Below, in pieces: positions 1 through 12,925 of a stretch of DNA of 64,000 nucleotides; within the stretch, counting starts at the first letter, position 1, and every line of letters starts with the position of its first letter. The DNA comes from Sthenelais limicola (taxonomy: Eukaryota; Annelida; Polychaeta; Phyllodocida; Sigalionidae). Under the pieces are notes generated by a model. That model did no database searches. It was not told where the DNA came from and saw only the letters and a list, made by a program, of their open reading frames with translations. Location of the stretch: contig OW804097.1 in the NCBI GenBank assembly GCA_942159475.1, positions 52,906,986 to 52,970,985 of the forward strand, given 5' to 3'. Position numbers and translations under genes: made by a program.

Positions 1-556
1 ACTATGTATGGAGAGTAGTGGGAGAGTGAAGAAGAGGGTGTAGGCATAGGAGAGGGGGAAGAGGGGGGAAAGAGAGGAGGGAGAGGATGTAGGGGAAGGG
101 AGAGAAGGGAGGGACAGAAAGCGGGGAGGGGGTGTATGAGGAAGAGGGGAGGGAGAGGGGGGAATCGGAGATGGGGTGGGGGGAGAAAAACAGGTATGAA
201 AGACAGAGAAGAGGGGGAGGAAGGGGAGAGAGGGTGACTGTCCTACATGCAGAGGAGTGGGAGAGTGAAGAAGAGGGTGTAGGAACAGGAGAGGGGGAGG
301 GGGGAAGAAGAGGGGGAAGAGATGAGGGAGAGGATGTAGGGGAAGGCAGAGAGGGGAGGGAGAGAAAGCGGGGAAGGGGAGCATGAGGAAAAGGGGAGGG
401 AAAGTGGGAAAATCGGAGATGGTGTTGGGAGAGAAAAACGAGAATGAGGAAGAGGGGGGGAGAGGGGGGAATCGGAGATGGGGTTGGGAGAGAAAAACAC
501 GTATGAAAGACAGAGACGAGGGGGAGGGAAAAGAGGGAGAGGGGGAAGTGTTGGGA
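1..556. repeat. GA-rich minisatellite
   Basis: Almost pure purine on the + strand. It is made of repeated blocks containing AATCGGAGATGGGGT and GAGAAAAACANGTATGAAAG, with the same blocks recurring about every 200-250 bases. The open frames here (Glu/Arg/Gly-rich) are low-complexity translation, not genes. A reverse-complement copy of the same family lies at about 57,942-58,165. Confidence 0.8.
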
Positions 557-605
557 GAGAGGGTGACCTTCCAGAGGACGGGTACTTTGCTAGTATCAGT
601 ATAAA
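557..605 (-). repeat. Terminus of TAGCAAA-type dispersed repeat
   Basis: The stretch ending the GA-rich block reads AGAGGACGGGTACTTTGCTA. Its reverse complement begins TAGCAAAGTACCCGTCCTCT, the same end seen at 57,942, and it resembles the ends at 40,999 and 48,674. The GA-rich block is therefore probably the body of a dispersed element whose end is this hairpin-like sequence. Confidence 0.5.
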
Positions 606-3600
606 ATGGCAATAATGTTGAGACGCCTGCAATCCTTTGCCTCTTCCTCATCACATTCCCGATATTCTACTGTCTCTGTCCATTCTGCCGCACAAATATC
701 CAATTCTAAATCGCATAGCTATATAGACTCGGAGAGAATCCCCGGAAGTCATTGCGCAGAACGAGCTTCCTTCTTTTTGCATATGAGTTACCACCTCTGG
801 CCCCTCCCCCGGCCCACCCCACCCGTCCCCGTGTCATGATTGATCAACTTCCGGTGCGATCTGCACGCCCTCCAGCGTCGTTATGATCAATCTTTGTCTT
901 GTCCCCTATGATTGGTCAATCCCAAGGCACAAATATCTCAGACACTGGCGACCTTTTGGCTAGGATGCAAAGCAATGGCTTATGAATGGCCTGGGGAGGT
1001 GGGCATACTAGCACCAAAGTTGTGGTTTCTCCTCCCAGGAAACAGGCCCAAACACGTGTAGCAAGACTTCCAAATGTGATCACATAGAAAGTGAATGTAC
1101 CTTTTCATGTTCTTGCAGCTCAAATATGACAGACGTCTGTGGCCAAGGTCCCTAAAGGTCCCTAAATTACTGAAGTGTGCGTAACATGTTCATTGCTAAT
1201 ATGAAATGTCAATATTTGTGACAATTAGATATGCAAAACCACCTGCCTTGCGGGGAAGTATGGCTAAAGCTTACTAGATGAGAACTCCACAACTCCTTAT
1301 TTGGGATTGAAAGTTATACACAATGCGCCATAATTATTATGTTCAGTTAGCATTGCTAAGATATTATCTGATTTCAGCTCAGTATACTATAGTACCTGAC
1401 ACATATGGTGAATAGCCTTTTATATTACAAACAGCAAAGCATTTGATGTGTTCATACAAATATAAAATAAAAGTAAATGAATTGATGAAGACTTCGTCAG
1501 AGTACAGTATCTATATCTATGAATGATATGGCGTGATGTGTTTTCCCTTTAACAATGCCAGTGATACCCGTCGTGAGAGTCATTATAACCGGAGAGCCAT
1601 TGTCTGATGTGATGAACAACAACACATTGCATCAGTTGGTATAGTATAAGTAGTATATGAAACATGCCATTAGTAATTACCACATTGGCGCTATATCTTT
1701 AATCATGAAGGGACAAATGACATGGAAGAAGAATGGAATGGGTACAGCAGACACAGCTCTTAGGTGTGTGAATAATGGCTGGGGAAAATGAAAAAAAATC
1801 ATACTTAAATAATCTATTTCCATTCAGAAAGATCTTATTATTGTAACCACTCACTGGTTTATTAATCTGTAGATGAGCTTGACAACCGGAATATTTGCGT
1901 ATATATATGTGAATATGCAGTATTGAGATTAGTATTACATGTAAGTATTAGTATTAAGTATAATTTATATGCAGTTTATAAATTGTAACACGTTTAATTG
2001 CTGATTGATTGCGTTTCGAACACCCTTCTCTGTTCTATACTACCACTTAAATCCACTTACATTTTTCTTCATTTGAAATTCTTATAATTATATACATTAT
2101 ACATTTTGGTGCATTGCCCTGAATATAGACGTGTTAGATCACATACCTACATACACGTCTTTTTATTAGACCTGTTACTGATAGTATTTTCATGTAGGGA
2201 TGCTCCTTTTCTCACGCGTGATGTTTAACCCTCGTTAAGTACAATCCTAAAGGCGCACTGGGTGGTAAACCACACAAAAAATATAAGAAGGAAAAGCTGT
2301 GTGTGAGAGAGAAGCACTGCGAGAATAAAGATGGGCTCAGTAGAAAATGGAGTGAATTAGTACTGACCGGAAGTAAGCTAATCACGTAAAGCTTCCACGA
2401 AGATTGGTGGGATACTTGGGTCACGTGGGACGTGGCCTCTGCGAGCCTGCTGTCAGAGATCAACACCAGGGGGCGACACCAGATGATCCTGTGTGTTATC
2501 CTCCCAAGGGGGCGTTGTGAACGTGGAGGGTTGAGGAGTAGGGAGACAGGAGTGGGGAGCTGGGAAATGTCCCTGGCCAGGGAGTTTGCATGTACTTTGA
2601 AGATGGACGAGGTGAGTCGAAAGGACATAAAGGGTTCAGGGCTCTCAGGTTTCTGGTTCAGCAAACCTGTATTCTCCTTGTACCTTGTCCTACGAGGGAA
2701 GACCGGAGGAAAGAGAATAATAGTCAGGAGGTCGAGAAGTTATGAAAATCAATGAAAGACCCTAAGCTATCGCAATGCCCCTTCTGAAGACAGGAACAGA
2801 TATGAAGCACACTCCTGAGAATTCCCATATTTCACATCAAATATAATCAATTTTCGTTAGCCTGGTTTGTAGATCATATTTGTCTTCTTTCCTGATATAT
2901 TTTCTTCTCGAGATTTATATGTATATGTGTATACATTGTCCAAAGCACTAGCGACGTGTTACATATCATCTTCACACAGGGCTAGTCGTATCTCATCTCG
3001 GCCCCAATCCATTTCTCGGGGACAGTGCTCCTGCTGCTGAGCCCTCAGGCTTGTGAAGTTAAGATGTGCCACTAAAGCACGCAGGGGAGCGTGGCAACTT
3101 CAGATTAAAAAGAATCATGCTCCCCTCCTCATATCATCTTTTCCCTACTGGGTGGACATACATGTATATCCACTTTGGTTAAGATATCGAGATATGTCCA
3201 TTTGTTCACATCATGTAGCACAATTTTGTAATTTTAGACCATATTTGGTCAATGTACAAATTCTGTTTAAAATATATAGCGGGATTTATATAGACTTGAG
3301 CCCCATGAAAGCTGAAGAATTCCGAGAATCGCCTTTTACAATGTAGCATTTTTTATTTATTAAATACTCGAGGAATTTGAATTTCATTTGTACAATGTTC
3401 GTGGCTTGACTCACACACACACACACACACATATATATAAGATGTGGTTGATAGATGAGGGTCATCGTGTGCGGTGATGAGTTGATGAGAAGAGGGTACG
3501 TGGGGAGAGAGGAACAGTAGGGGATAAATTAGAAGTCTGTAATAGGAAGACTGATGGAGTAGGGAGGTAAATGTGAAGAGGATGATGAGGGGAATAATGA

Positions 3601-6600
3601 GGACGAGTTCCAGGAGGCTGCCACACAGAACAATAGGGAAAATAATGTAGGTTACGTGCACAGTGCCCCAAATTCTGATATGGTCTTTTGGACGTAAACT
3701 ACCACATAATGTCCATGTAAATCACCACATCTTTCTAATATAGGAACATATATAGCCAGTAATGCAGTTTGAATATGAACAGCCCCACAACGCAAGAAGA
3801 CAAAGATATTTTCCACAATAACTACCTGGATTTAGCAGCATCATCTGTGGCAGTGCATTGTAAAAGCCCCTTTAAACAGCTTTCTCCAGCCCAAGTTACC
3901 ATCATTACTTAGGATCTTCTGCATCCCCAATGCTTTCTTCCTCTTCCCCGGATTACTTCAATGCACCGAAAGCTTTTACCCCCCCCCCCCCTCCCCCACT
4001 CATCTCCTGCTTACAGCAGCAATAACCAGCCTCTGGGAGCCTTCTCCGGGGCATCCCCGGAGCCTAGTCAATAGCCAATAGTCTTTATCAATAGCTCCTG
4101 GTCATCATTCACTCTAACCTTCGCCAGTGATTGGCACTGCGTCTACAGTTGTCTCTGTGGTACTTTCCTGTACCTCACGGGCTCTAAATGTATTAGGTCA
4201 AGATTAAGCTGTCCAATGACTTCGCAATCCTTTACCCTCCCTCGCTTCATTTAAAAGAGCCTAGTCAAGGTTCTTCCACCAGGCATAAACTGACTCCATA
4301 ACTTTTCATCATGTGATGTTTAATTACTGAGAAATCCCTTGGGGATTTCAGAGGGATTTTGAGTGATTCAAATCGAAGCCATCCTTGCCTTCTTCACTGT
4401 ACCTGCTGAACTGCAGCTATCGGGGTAATCGGGTAATTATTTTTCCACCGTTGTAGGATTTGTAAAAGGACTACAACATTTTAAAGTGTAATATGAAATC
4501 GCATCAACATGAACTATATTATTTTATTTCACAAATCTTTCAATGGTAAAAATCGGGGAAGTACCATTAAATTTCTGAAATTAATTAGTGCTAGGTTTGA
4601 TATGTGTCCCTTTTATCAAAGAAGATTCATATAGAGTGTACATACAACATACTTAGAAACACTAGCCAACCAGAAATAATGGGAAGCTATAGATAGTATT
4701 CATTGAGGGCTTACTGCTTATAGTTTACAATTCGTTCTGATGTATTTACGAAGAAGGCAATATATCAGAAGTAACACCCTCTTCCCTCTTTATATAGCGA
4801 TCCATGCTCAGTCTATACCACATTAACAATGCAAGCAATCAAACTCTTAATACACGTTTGATTCCCCTTGCCTTCTACTTAAGACAAGCAAACCTTCCAA
4901 GGATAAAGATAATAGCCTCTCCAGGTTGGGCCTGGGGCTGATTTTTTCCACAGGGGTACTTACACTGTCCAGGAGCGCACTGTTGTCTGAATCTGCTTTA
5001 AGTCAGCGAGAATTGATGAGAAACAGGTCCGAAAGCTATAGGGATGTGACTTGAGCGCTTGCTTGGATTATTCAAGGGGCAAACTATTAATGAGACTTCA
5101 AGGCATTTCAATTAAATAAATCTATGGGAGTCATGGCTACAGGGAAAATTTATTTGATTTGGCCTGGGGATTCATAGCATCCCATTGCCCTTCTAGAAAA
5201 AGAAAGATGCTGCAGGAGAGTTTTGATTTGTTGGTATAAATGAAGTTATCAATCATCTTTGCAGCCCAATCATTCTTATTAATATGACCTAAGGAACATT
5301 GGCGTTTGAATCAAGTCCGTGTCAGAGAATCTCTTTATATTATGATACTATCTGAGAATCGAGATGAATCAATATTCCAACATTGTAAATAAATATAAAC
5401 TGGAAAATTTAATTATAGACATCAAGAACGTCAACTGGAATTGCTCAATTATAGACATTAGTTAGACGTTTTTAAAAGTAATTATTACTTTATTTTTCTG
5501 TCTGTAGCTGATTCTAAGAGTAGTAGTATTTGATCGAAATAGAATGGAGATGGAGTGAAGTCTTCGAGTCATGATATTAATATATTGAAAAATGGACACC
5601 GCATGAAAACTTCCCTGAAGGATAGTGCGTTTTTTTTTGTAACAATTATTTAACTTTGTTTATTGGCCCGAAATGAAAATTAAAACAAGAACAAAAACCC
5701 CACCAATTCTACTGACTCATAATGGAGGTTATCAACTATATTTGAATCCAATATTACTGTCATTTTAACATTGAAAATATTCAAGTTTGAATCAAGCTAA
5801 GATTATGTGTAACTGTAACGAAGTACTTTCCATGGATATATCCTTATAGATAGAATCCACCCCGATGCTATAAATAGATTATATTATGATAACAAACAAT
5901 ACAGACCATCAGATACTAAACATGCAAACGGAAAATTAACGGAAAAGTATGTTGAAGAATGTGACACCAAACCAACAGTATGATCTAACACCATTTTACC
6001 ATGTTGGTTGGTATTCACTGGATTGGATTAGAATATACTTTATTTGCCAAGTTTTACAGGTAAAGAGGATGACAAATGGGTAAGCAGGCTTCTGGATAAG
6101 ATCCAGCTCTTCCAGCCATTACTTTAAAGGGATAGTTTGCTAGGCTAATTGAGGGGCTAACTACATGAAGTATATATAATTTAATATAAAGATATTTTTT
6201 GAAAAAACACAAAATACAGAATAAAGCTCAATAAACATTTAATTTACAGTTGTACATGATAACTGTTCATAATATCAGAGGTGACATTTACTTCACTTTG
6301 GGTTATGATTTCCTCGGTATAAAACACATAAAACATATTTTCCCAATTGCATATGGATACTTAAGGTATTTAATTAGATTTTAGCTATTGATATTTTCTA
6401 AGCATTTTCTGAATTCTTTTCTTGTGTCGAAGTTATGAGCTACAGTGGGCAATGCATTGGAAAGTACAGCTGCTGGAGAAGAGTTGTATACTCCAGTAGC
6501 TGTCACCTCTAACAGTTGACTGGTCTGTGGGGGGTCTGTTAGGCGTCAATCTGGCACAGATTGATGAAGAATTCCCCTGAGGACCGTGGAGGAAGGTCAC

Positions 6601-8850
6601 CACCCTCGCAGTAGGAGGTCAATATACATAACTAGTCTTTCCCCTGGAGGTGTCTGCAGCCAAGAGTCATATTGGCGATCAGTAGCATCTTGATTGGGGA
6701 TTGAAGTAGAGGCTATAGGGCCTCTCTTGCCCCTACTTAGTAAATGCTACCAGGGCCATAATTCACTGAATGGTAAGCACAAGAGTGGGGGTAATGCTGC
6801 CACCCTCTACCCCCTCTACCACACTCTCCTGCTCACCCACTTTCCTCCAGAGCCTTCACCCAGGGCAACCCATGTGAATAAGCAGATGGGTTCACCGGCA
6901 GAGCTTAGCCCGATGGATCCCAGGAAACTAGCCCTGGGTTATTTCCAATAACAGGGTTGAGGTGTTTTGTCGCCCCTCTGAAAGTATATCTATATCTATA
7001 CCATTTATTATCCCTGTTTCTCAAACATTGCCTTGCTAGATCGAGGCTGTTGTTGATGGTATTTAGATTTGGTGTCAATATTCCAAAGGCAATATCATAT
7101 ATATAGAGGGAGAGACCTGTGTGATATTCATTTGTGAAGGGAAGAATTCACTGTTATTGACGGTTGCTTTAGTCCATTAACTAGCAAGAGTCATATGAAA
7201 GGCGAGGAGGTAAATTGACGTTTTTGGCAAGCGGCTACATAGACTAAACCCAATACTCCCTCAAGCCTTAGGGTATGGAGCCAATGTACCACCACAACCC
7301 CACTTAATTAAAAAGTCAGTAGCAAAAGACACAATACAGAACAAAGGAGGAAAGACTTTGTTGTTGAGTTTGGGTTTGTTTTTATTAGGGATCCGATGTT
7401 TCGGGCACACTTTATTAAGGAGGTTTTTCATTAATTGATAATGTGTTATAATACGATTAATTGCGTAGTATATGGATTAAATTATATATTCTCCCAATTA
7501 ATTTTAACTATATGTTTATTCACCAATTTACATTATTTTATATTTCAGTTATAATTGTTCAAGTAAACACTTTCAGACTGACTTTCATACGTCTTTTAAT
7601 GATATAACTTACCCTCTCAAACACAACATTCCCCACAAAGTTTCTGGAAAGTTAGTTTAACTTTTACTTGCCGTTAGGCACCATTAGAAATAGAGACTTT
7701 CCATACAATGTATGATTAATTAGGAGAACTAATGAAGGCTCTTAGTGGCAAGAGCATCTGTAAGAAGCACGCTAAATCATGGTTTCATCATTATGGAATC
7801 TCGCTCATTAAAAGTATACGAGACGACTCTTAACAAGTATGAATATTGATCTGAGCGTGCAATGGACTAGTTCCCAATTTAGCCCACAAGCATGTTAATG
7901 TTGTTACACCATGGAGGAAATATAATCTTGATATTGATATGAATAGTATAAATTATCATGTATTTCCATATTCCTTAATTTACTACAATTGCTGAAAAGC
8001 GGCTGTCATTGGCGACACCTACAGGACAGAACACACACTTCACATTATTTAACTTTTAATTATCAAAATTTATCAATTAACTACATCTTTATAATTATTA
8101 CTCTTTATTACTTCATCATCTTATAATTGATAAATCTTTAATCAAATCTCTACAACTCCAGCCTGCCTCTATGTTCTCTGTCCAGGGTGTTCGTCAATGA
8201 CCAAACTAACAAAAAGAACATTAACAAAAAGAAACTTGCACTGTATTTTATTTTTAATGAAGGCGGAACAATGGACCAAAGTAATGTATTTGCATTTGAG
8301 ACTGATCCTGCATAGCAAATATGCAATACAAACATCGAAAACTGCAAATCACAAATTACAATGTATGAACTAAAAGGGTGATAAAAATTGTAGATCAACA
8401 CAATAAATCATACGGATGCATTGCTTTATGAAGTAATAGTGTGAGCCGAACGACAAAGCGATAAGAGTTAATAAGAGATTATGAAACCAAATGAGATGAA
8501 ATGCAGATTATTAAGTATAAAAAGGGAAATTGAAATCCTTTCCCTGCATAGTAAAACTCTATTACCCATTGTTCTTATAAGCACTGACTCAGGGGATTCT
8601 TGTATCAAAAATTCCCAGCTAGTCTAACGCAGACTTCTCATTCGCCTTCAATGGCAATCAATTTTAAATGAAGCAACTGGATCCCCCCATTGAGAACAGC
8701 TTTCAATTTAACAAGATGGGGCGGCATGAATTAGAACCATAAAACTTTCATACTGAAGCGAATTTATTCCAAGAGATAATTCCCATGTCGAACTTCTAGC
8801 ATAGTTATTCTTGAATCACTATTGGACAATTGCTATTCCTGGCTCTGCCA
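606..8850. other. A+T-rich non-coding stretch, no gene supported
   Basis: I see no convincing exon, RNA gene or transposon protein in these 8 kb. Open frames are short and show no recognisable domain. The stretch holds a C-run at about 3,979-3,997, a CA/TA microsatellite (listed separately) and otherwise unstructured A+T-rich sequence. It may be intergenic or intronic. Confidence 0.5.
3412..3439. repeat. CA/TA microsatellite
   Basis: About nine CA units run directly into several TA units. Confidence 0.95.
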
Positions 8851-8858
8851 GAGCCGCG

Positions 8859-8867
8859 ATATAAAGG
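8859..8867 (+). promoter_or_regulatory. Possible TATA box
   Basis: ATATAAAGG follows a locally G+C-rich stretch and lies about 190 bp before the possible upstream exon at 9,058. A short frame starting at 8,924 lies between them. This is a weak, motif-only call that fits a promoter for the cysteine-rich gene at 9,698. Nothing else supports it. Confidence 0.2.
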
Positions 8868-9057
8868 ATGAGGGGGAGGGAGTGTTTTGATTGGGGGTGT
8901 GGTGTTTCGTTCGTATTACCTCGATGGGAAATTACACGGTACTCCAAGTGTTGCATCACATTGTCTGGCTAACACTTTATTCCGTGGTTTAATGCTAAGT
9001 TGTCAGATTCATCAACATTACTGCCCTTGGGTATAACATTGGAATCGTGCACGTAAA

Positions 9058-9314
9058 ATGAGCTCGCTGGGATCCATCTGTTTGTATTTGTTGAAGATAT
9101 CAATGTCAATAGTTAATGTCTATATAGTCCTATACAAGTTTATGGTTGACAGGCGTCCAAATTGGAGTGTTGTATTTGAAGAACTTAACTCAACAGTTGT
9201 CTTGCGTATGCCTGGTGGATGTACGGCCATTGCATCAAAAGACTGTTTTCCTAAATTTAACGCCTTGACATGTGTTAATATGGTTTTGTGCGTCCTTGAT
9301 GTATCACTGCCTAA
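9058..9314 (+). CDS. Possible upstream exon of the cysteine-rich gene
   Basis: An open frame starting MSSLGSICLYLLKISM can be read to a donor-like AA|GTAACC. The phase left there (two bases of a codon) is exactly what the acceptor at 9,697 needs, and the implied intron is 383 bp. The frame has four cysteines in its C-terminal half and mixed codon use. The N-terminus is hydrophobic but not a clean signal peptide. The phase match could be chance (one in three), so this exon is tentative. Domain family: none recognised. Confidence 0.25.
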
Positions 9315-9697
9315 GTAACCTATATAATGTACTATAACATATATAAAACCTACCTGACGATTCAATTCTTTCGTGTTTATCACCCTGATTTTATAGGCAG
9401 GGCTTCACCAGCTAGACTGCATGCTTATTGCATCTAATATGCGGTTTTATAAGTAGTGTCATTTATAAATTATTATAAAGAACCTATATTGCACAACCAA
9501 TCAAGGCTTTCTTCTGACCAGGTCCATTTGTTGTTATATTCGTACTTCCCTCTTGACAGAATACAACCGCAACAACCGCACGCCGGGGAGGGGGGCGTCA
9601 GTGGTTTCAAGCCTAAATTGAAATAATTTGCAATAATATTAGTCATAAATGAATATTTATGTTAATTTTAACTCACATTTTCAACACTTTCTTGCAG

Positions 9698-10109
9698 TTG
9701 CCAATGTCGCGCTGAGCTGAGTGACGGGACACCAGTTGCCAGCTTCGGCGAGGTTGCCAAGTACTCGTGGACGGAAGGCACGTGCCACAAACTCCATCAT
9801 AAATGTCGTCTGGCCTGCACCAAACTCCTTGACCTTCATAGCCACCTACCGCAAACGACCACCACTACGATGGGCTACCACTACTGTGACCTTTACGGAC
9901 GGGTCACGAGTAATGCCGGTGTGGAAATCCGGGTTTTGTGGGAGACTACGAACTGTCATCAGAAGAAATTCCAGAAGAGTCGCAAGACTGCCAGGCTTTG
10001 CTGCGGACACACATATGTTCCTTTGAATTCGAATAATAAGCACGTCACCGCCAAGGTTTTCGGCTGGAACCCAGATTGTAAAGCCCAAACCTTCGTCGTC
10101 GCCAGCTAA
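9698..10109 (+). CDS. Terminal exon of an unrecognised cysteine-rich protein
   Basis: A polypyrimidine tract and CAG (CACTTTCTTGCAG) end at 9,697. After one leftover base, a frame of 136 codons runs open from 9,699 to the TAA at 10,107-10,109. It contains ten cysteines, including motifs GTCHKLHHKCRLAC, HYCDLYGRV, ARLCCGHTY and NPDCKAQ, a short threonine run, and a basic patch QKKFQKSRKTAR. Local base composition is clearly richer in G+C than the surrounding DNA, with codon-like third-position variety. An even number of regularly spread cysteines suggests an extracellular, disulphide-bonded protein. I do not recognise the family. The internal ATG at 9,870 is less likely to be the start, because the frame stays open and cysteine-rich upstream to a good acceptor. 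A single-exon decayed gene is the alternative. Confidence 0.55.
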
Positions 10110-10931
10110 AGACTTCCCTCTTGACACAATTTGGTTGAAAGATTGGATTTATGTGCACTCAGTATGTTATTGCCAAACAGTATCTAAGAGTTCTTCTAGT
10201 GATTCACTTCCGGTATCTATATTCTCGATTAGGAACAGGCCTGAAACCAAACAACTATGGGGAAGGAGGGTAAAAATATGTTCATATCAGAAAAGATTAT
10301 TTTATCAAATTTTGCTACTTTTGGAAATAGGAAGCAGGTGACAAAAATATTGTGCTGTTGAGGGTGTTTCTTGTATGTAAAGTTTGAGAATCTCCATATA
10401 CTTTACAGTATTGCCTGCGTATAATTTACATGCCGACATACTACTACCCTAACTGCTCCCAAACTGTATGGTGCGACGTTCCATTCACAAACCAGACAAA
10501 CTGGTGTACAGTCTAACTACTTAAAGAATTAGATTCTGGCTCGTAATTTCTGACGGCCAGACCATTAAAGTGCAGGGTAAACGCGAGGGAAAGTGTCCTG
10601 GGGGAGGAGAATATTGGCCTAAGAATGCCATGACAAAACTGCCTTTTTCCTAAAGTGTTTTTTCTTCGCTCTGGCAGGCATGAAGTATAATAAGGCCACT
10701 CGCGTTTTCCCCTTGCTTCCTGGATTGAGTTAAAGTTAAATTAGCTTTGGGACTGGAGATCCATGGCCAATACAAATGGCCATGCTCTTCCGGACCCTGT
10801 ATACCGCAGATTTAGGTGTAGTCCCTGCCGACGCTGGATGAGCACCGCCATTACACTGTTAATGTCCATTCATAGTCGCCAAGTGGCGCTTTCCCGTCAT
10901 GCCATTTGTCGTCTGCTTCCTGCCTAGTCAC

Positions 10932-10972
10932 CACGTGACCCGGGACCGGAAGTGAACCTGCGTACGAATGGC
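10932..10972. promoter_or_regulatory. E-box / ETS motif cluster, promoter-like
   Basis: A canonical CACGTGAC E-box (10,932-10,939) is followed six bases later by ACCGGAAGTG, a strong ETS consensus (10,945-10,954), in a short CpG-bearing patch within A+T-rich DNA. Such pairs occur in housekeeping promoters. No downstream exon is identified on either strand. Confidence 0.25.
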
Positions 10973-12845
10973 GGGAGGTTTTTCCTCTTTTATCGAGTAA
11001 ACTGAAGAAGTAAGAGTAAATTTAAGAATGGAATCATTTAGTTCGGTAGTTAATAGACAGGGCCATTATAAACTTCATGATTGCAAATACCTTGGAAGAA
11101 TCTTACATTACTCTGAAATGGGTCATCGCTAGATACATAAAAATGGTTGCTGGCGCTGTTTTGATTTATGCTTCGAATTGATCCAGGTCCAGGCATCAAA
11201 TTCCTTTTTTGTATTCTGAAATCTGTTGCCAAGATTGCTCAGTACTTGCATGTGTTGGCTCAGTACTTGCATGTGTTGGGATGAGAAAATCGACATCTTC
11301 GGTTAGCAGAATAGAGAACAAAATAAGAAATATGATTTCATCGATTTGTAGAAGTGGTTCTGCGGCGTGTGTAGTTAAATGAAACATTCTCCTAATATTG
11401 AGAAAGGAACGATAAGTTCTCATACATCCACGCCCCTAATCATCATAGGATACTATATCCTATACTATCTGGCAACGCGCGAAAAGCACCATATTATGGG
11501 CATGCGTAATTTACTAATGATTGTTTAACATGTTTGTGGCCAATAAAAATATTTAAAAAAAAAAATTCATAATGCCAAAACTATAGACAATGGGCCTGTC
11601 AAAATTATTTACCTGCGTATTATACTTTATCAAAACCAATGCAAAAATCACTTCAAACACTGTCTTTGACATTCTCGTGAGAAGAAGGTCTCGGATATTT
11701 GTATACAATATACAGAGATAAATTATCATTGAATATCGAAGTTATTTTAATCTTCCCGTCCTTGATATAAAATCAAGCAGAACATTTCCTTCCACATTAT
11801 CTATGAACTAGGCCTACTATAAAATATACCGGATTGGGGGAGTACATTATGGTGACATACCTCCATGAATAGAATGGATGAAATTGGGTTATAATAACAA
11901 ATATGAATTGACTCAATCAATGATCTCCTTGATATTGCTAACCATATTTATTAAGATTCCCAAAGAGAGGGGGGAAAGTCAATTATAATCTATCCTTATG
12001 ACTAGAGAATCCAACCGCAGTCGAAAGCTGATGTTACACATAGTCTGTTATAACAAATAGCTTACCCTTTTCATACATCAGTCATAACAGAATTTAGAGT
12101 AATTGCCTTTCGAAAATTCTCTCAAGTATGATTGGGGCAATGTGTCAAATGGATTCGGTGCCCCATCACACCCAGATTCAATCCATTGATGCATCCAAAT
12201 TTTACTGCTTTGGAGTTTTGCGCTTGCCCAGTTTAATACATTTGTTGATCAGCAAGCAGGAGACAATTTGTCCGAGTGATTCTTATGATTTGATGGTATA
12301 GGCCTACTTGCTGTAATATGGTCATTTGGTCAATGGTCATTTGGTTGCCATCCGAAGATATAATCTGTAATTTGGATCAGTGGTGGGTGACTATGTAATA
12401 CTTAATGTACGAGTGCAAATCACTAAACAAGATGGTATATTAAGGAAGGACTACCTTATTCCATATCCATGTACATGAGACTGGAGTAGGTTTGGTTGCC
12501 CCTTGCTTCATTTATATATAACGCCAAGGAGAAAATAAAGAGTAAAACTAATTCATGATTTTCGTCTGTTGTTTTCGAATCTATAAATCAACAGGCTAAT
12601 GAGAGCTCTCTGTATATCCTCTCATAAAATTGTATGATCTGAAAGCATGGTGGTTATTTTAATTAACCAGGTTTAGAGGTTTATTTGATATGTCAAATAT
12701 CTCCTGAAATAATTTCATAAACTTCAAGGTGGCACTCGTAGATAATGGGGATATTTCCATATTGTCTGATGTGGAGACTACTGTATATATTTGACTGTTT
12801 TGGTTATGGATAACATTCCTTATATAACCTGATATTCTAGCGAGA

Positions 12846-12925
12846 AGAAGGTCCTTCAATTTGGCAATGTAGTCAGTTTCAACTCATTGATAACTAAGGT
12901 ACAGACCATCATTGAAGGACCTTCT
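12846..12925. repeat. Inverted repeat, 15-bp perfect arms
   Basis: AGAAGGTCCTTCAAT at 12,846-12,860 is the exact reverse complement of 12,911-12,925, leaving a 50-base loop. The arms themselves contain the palindromic core AAGGTCCTT. Confidence 0.7.

Noticed and set aside
132..632. Overlapping Glu/Gly/Arg- and Ser/Pro-rich open frames
   Set aside because: They are translations of the GA-rich minisatellite on each strand, with no domain or codon signal.
6694..6951. 85-codon ORF (MGIEVEAIGP...)
   Set aside because: No domain, no splice or promoter support, and composition like the flanks.
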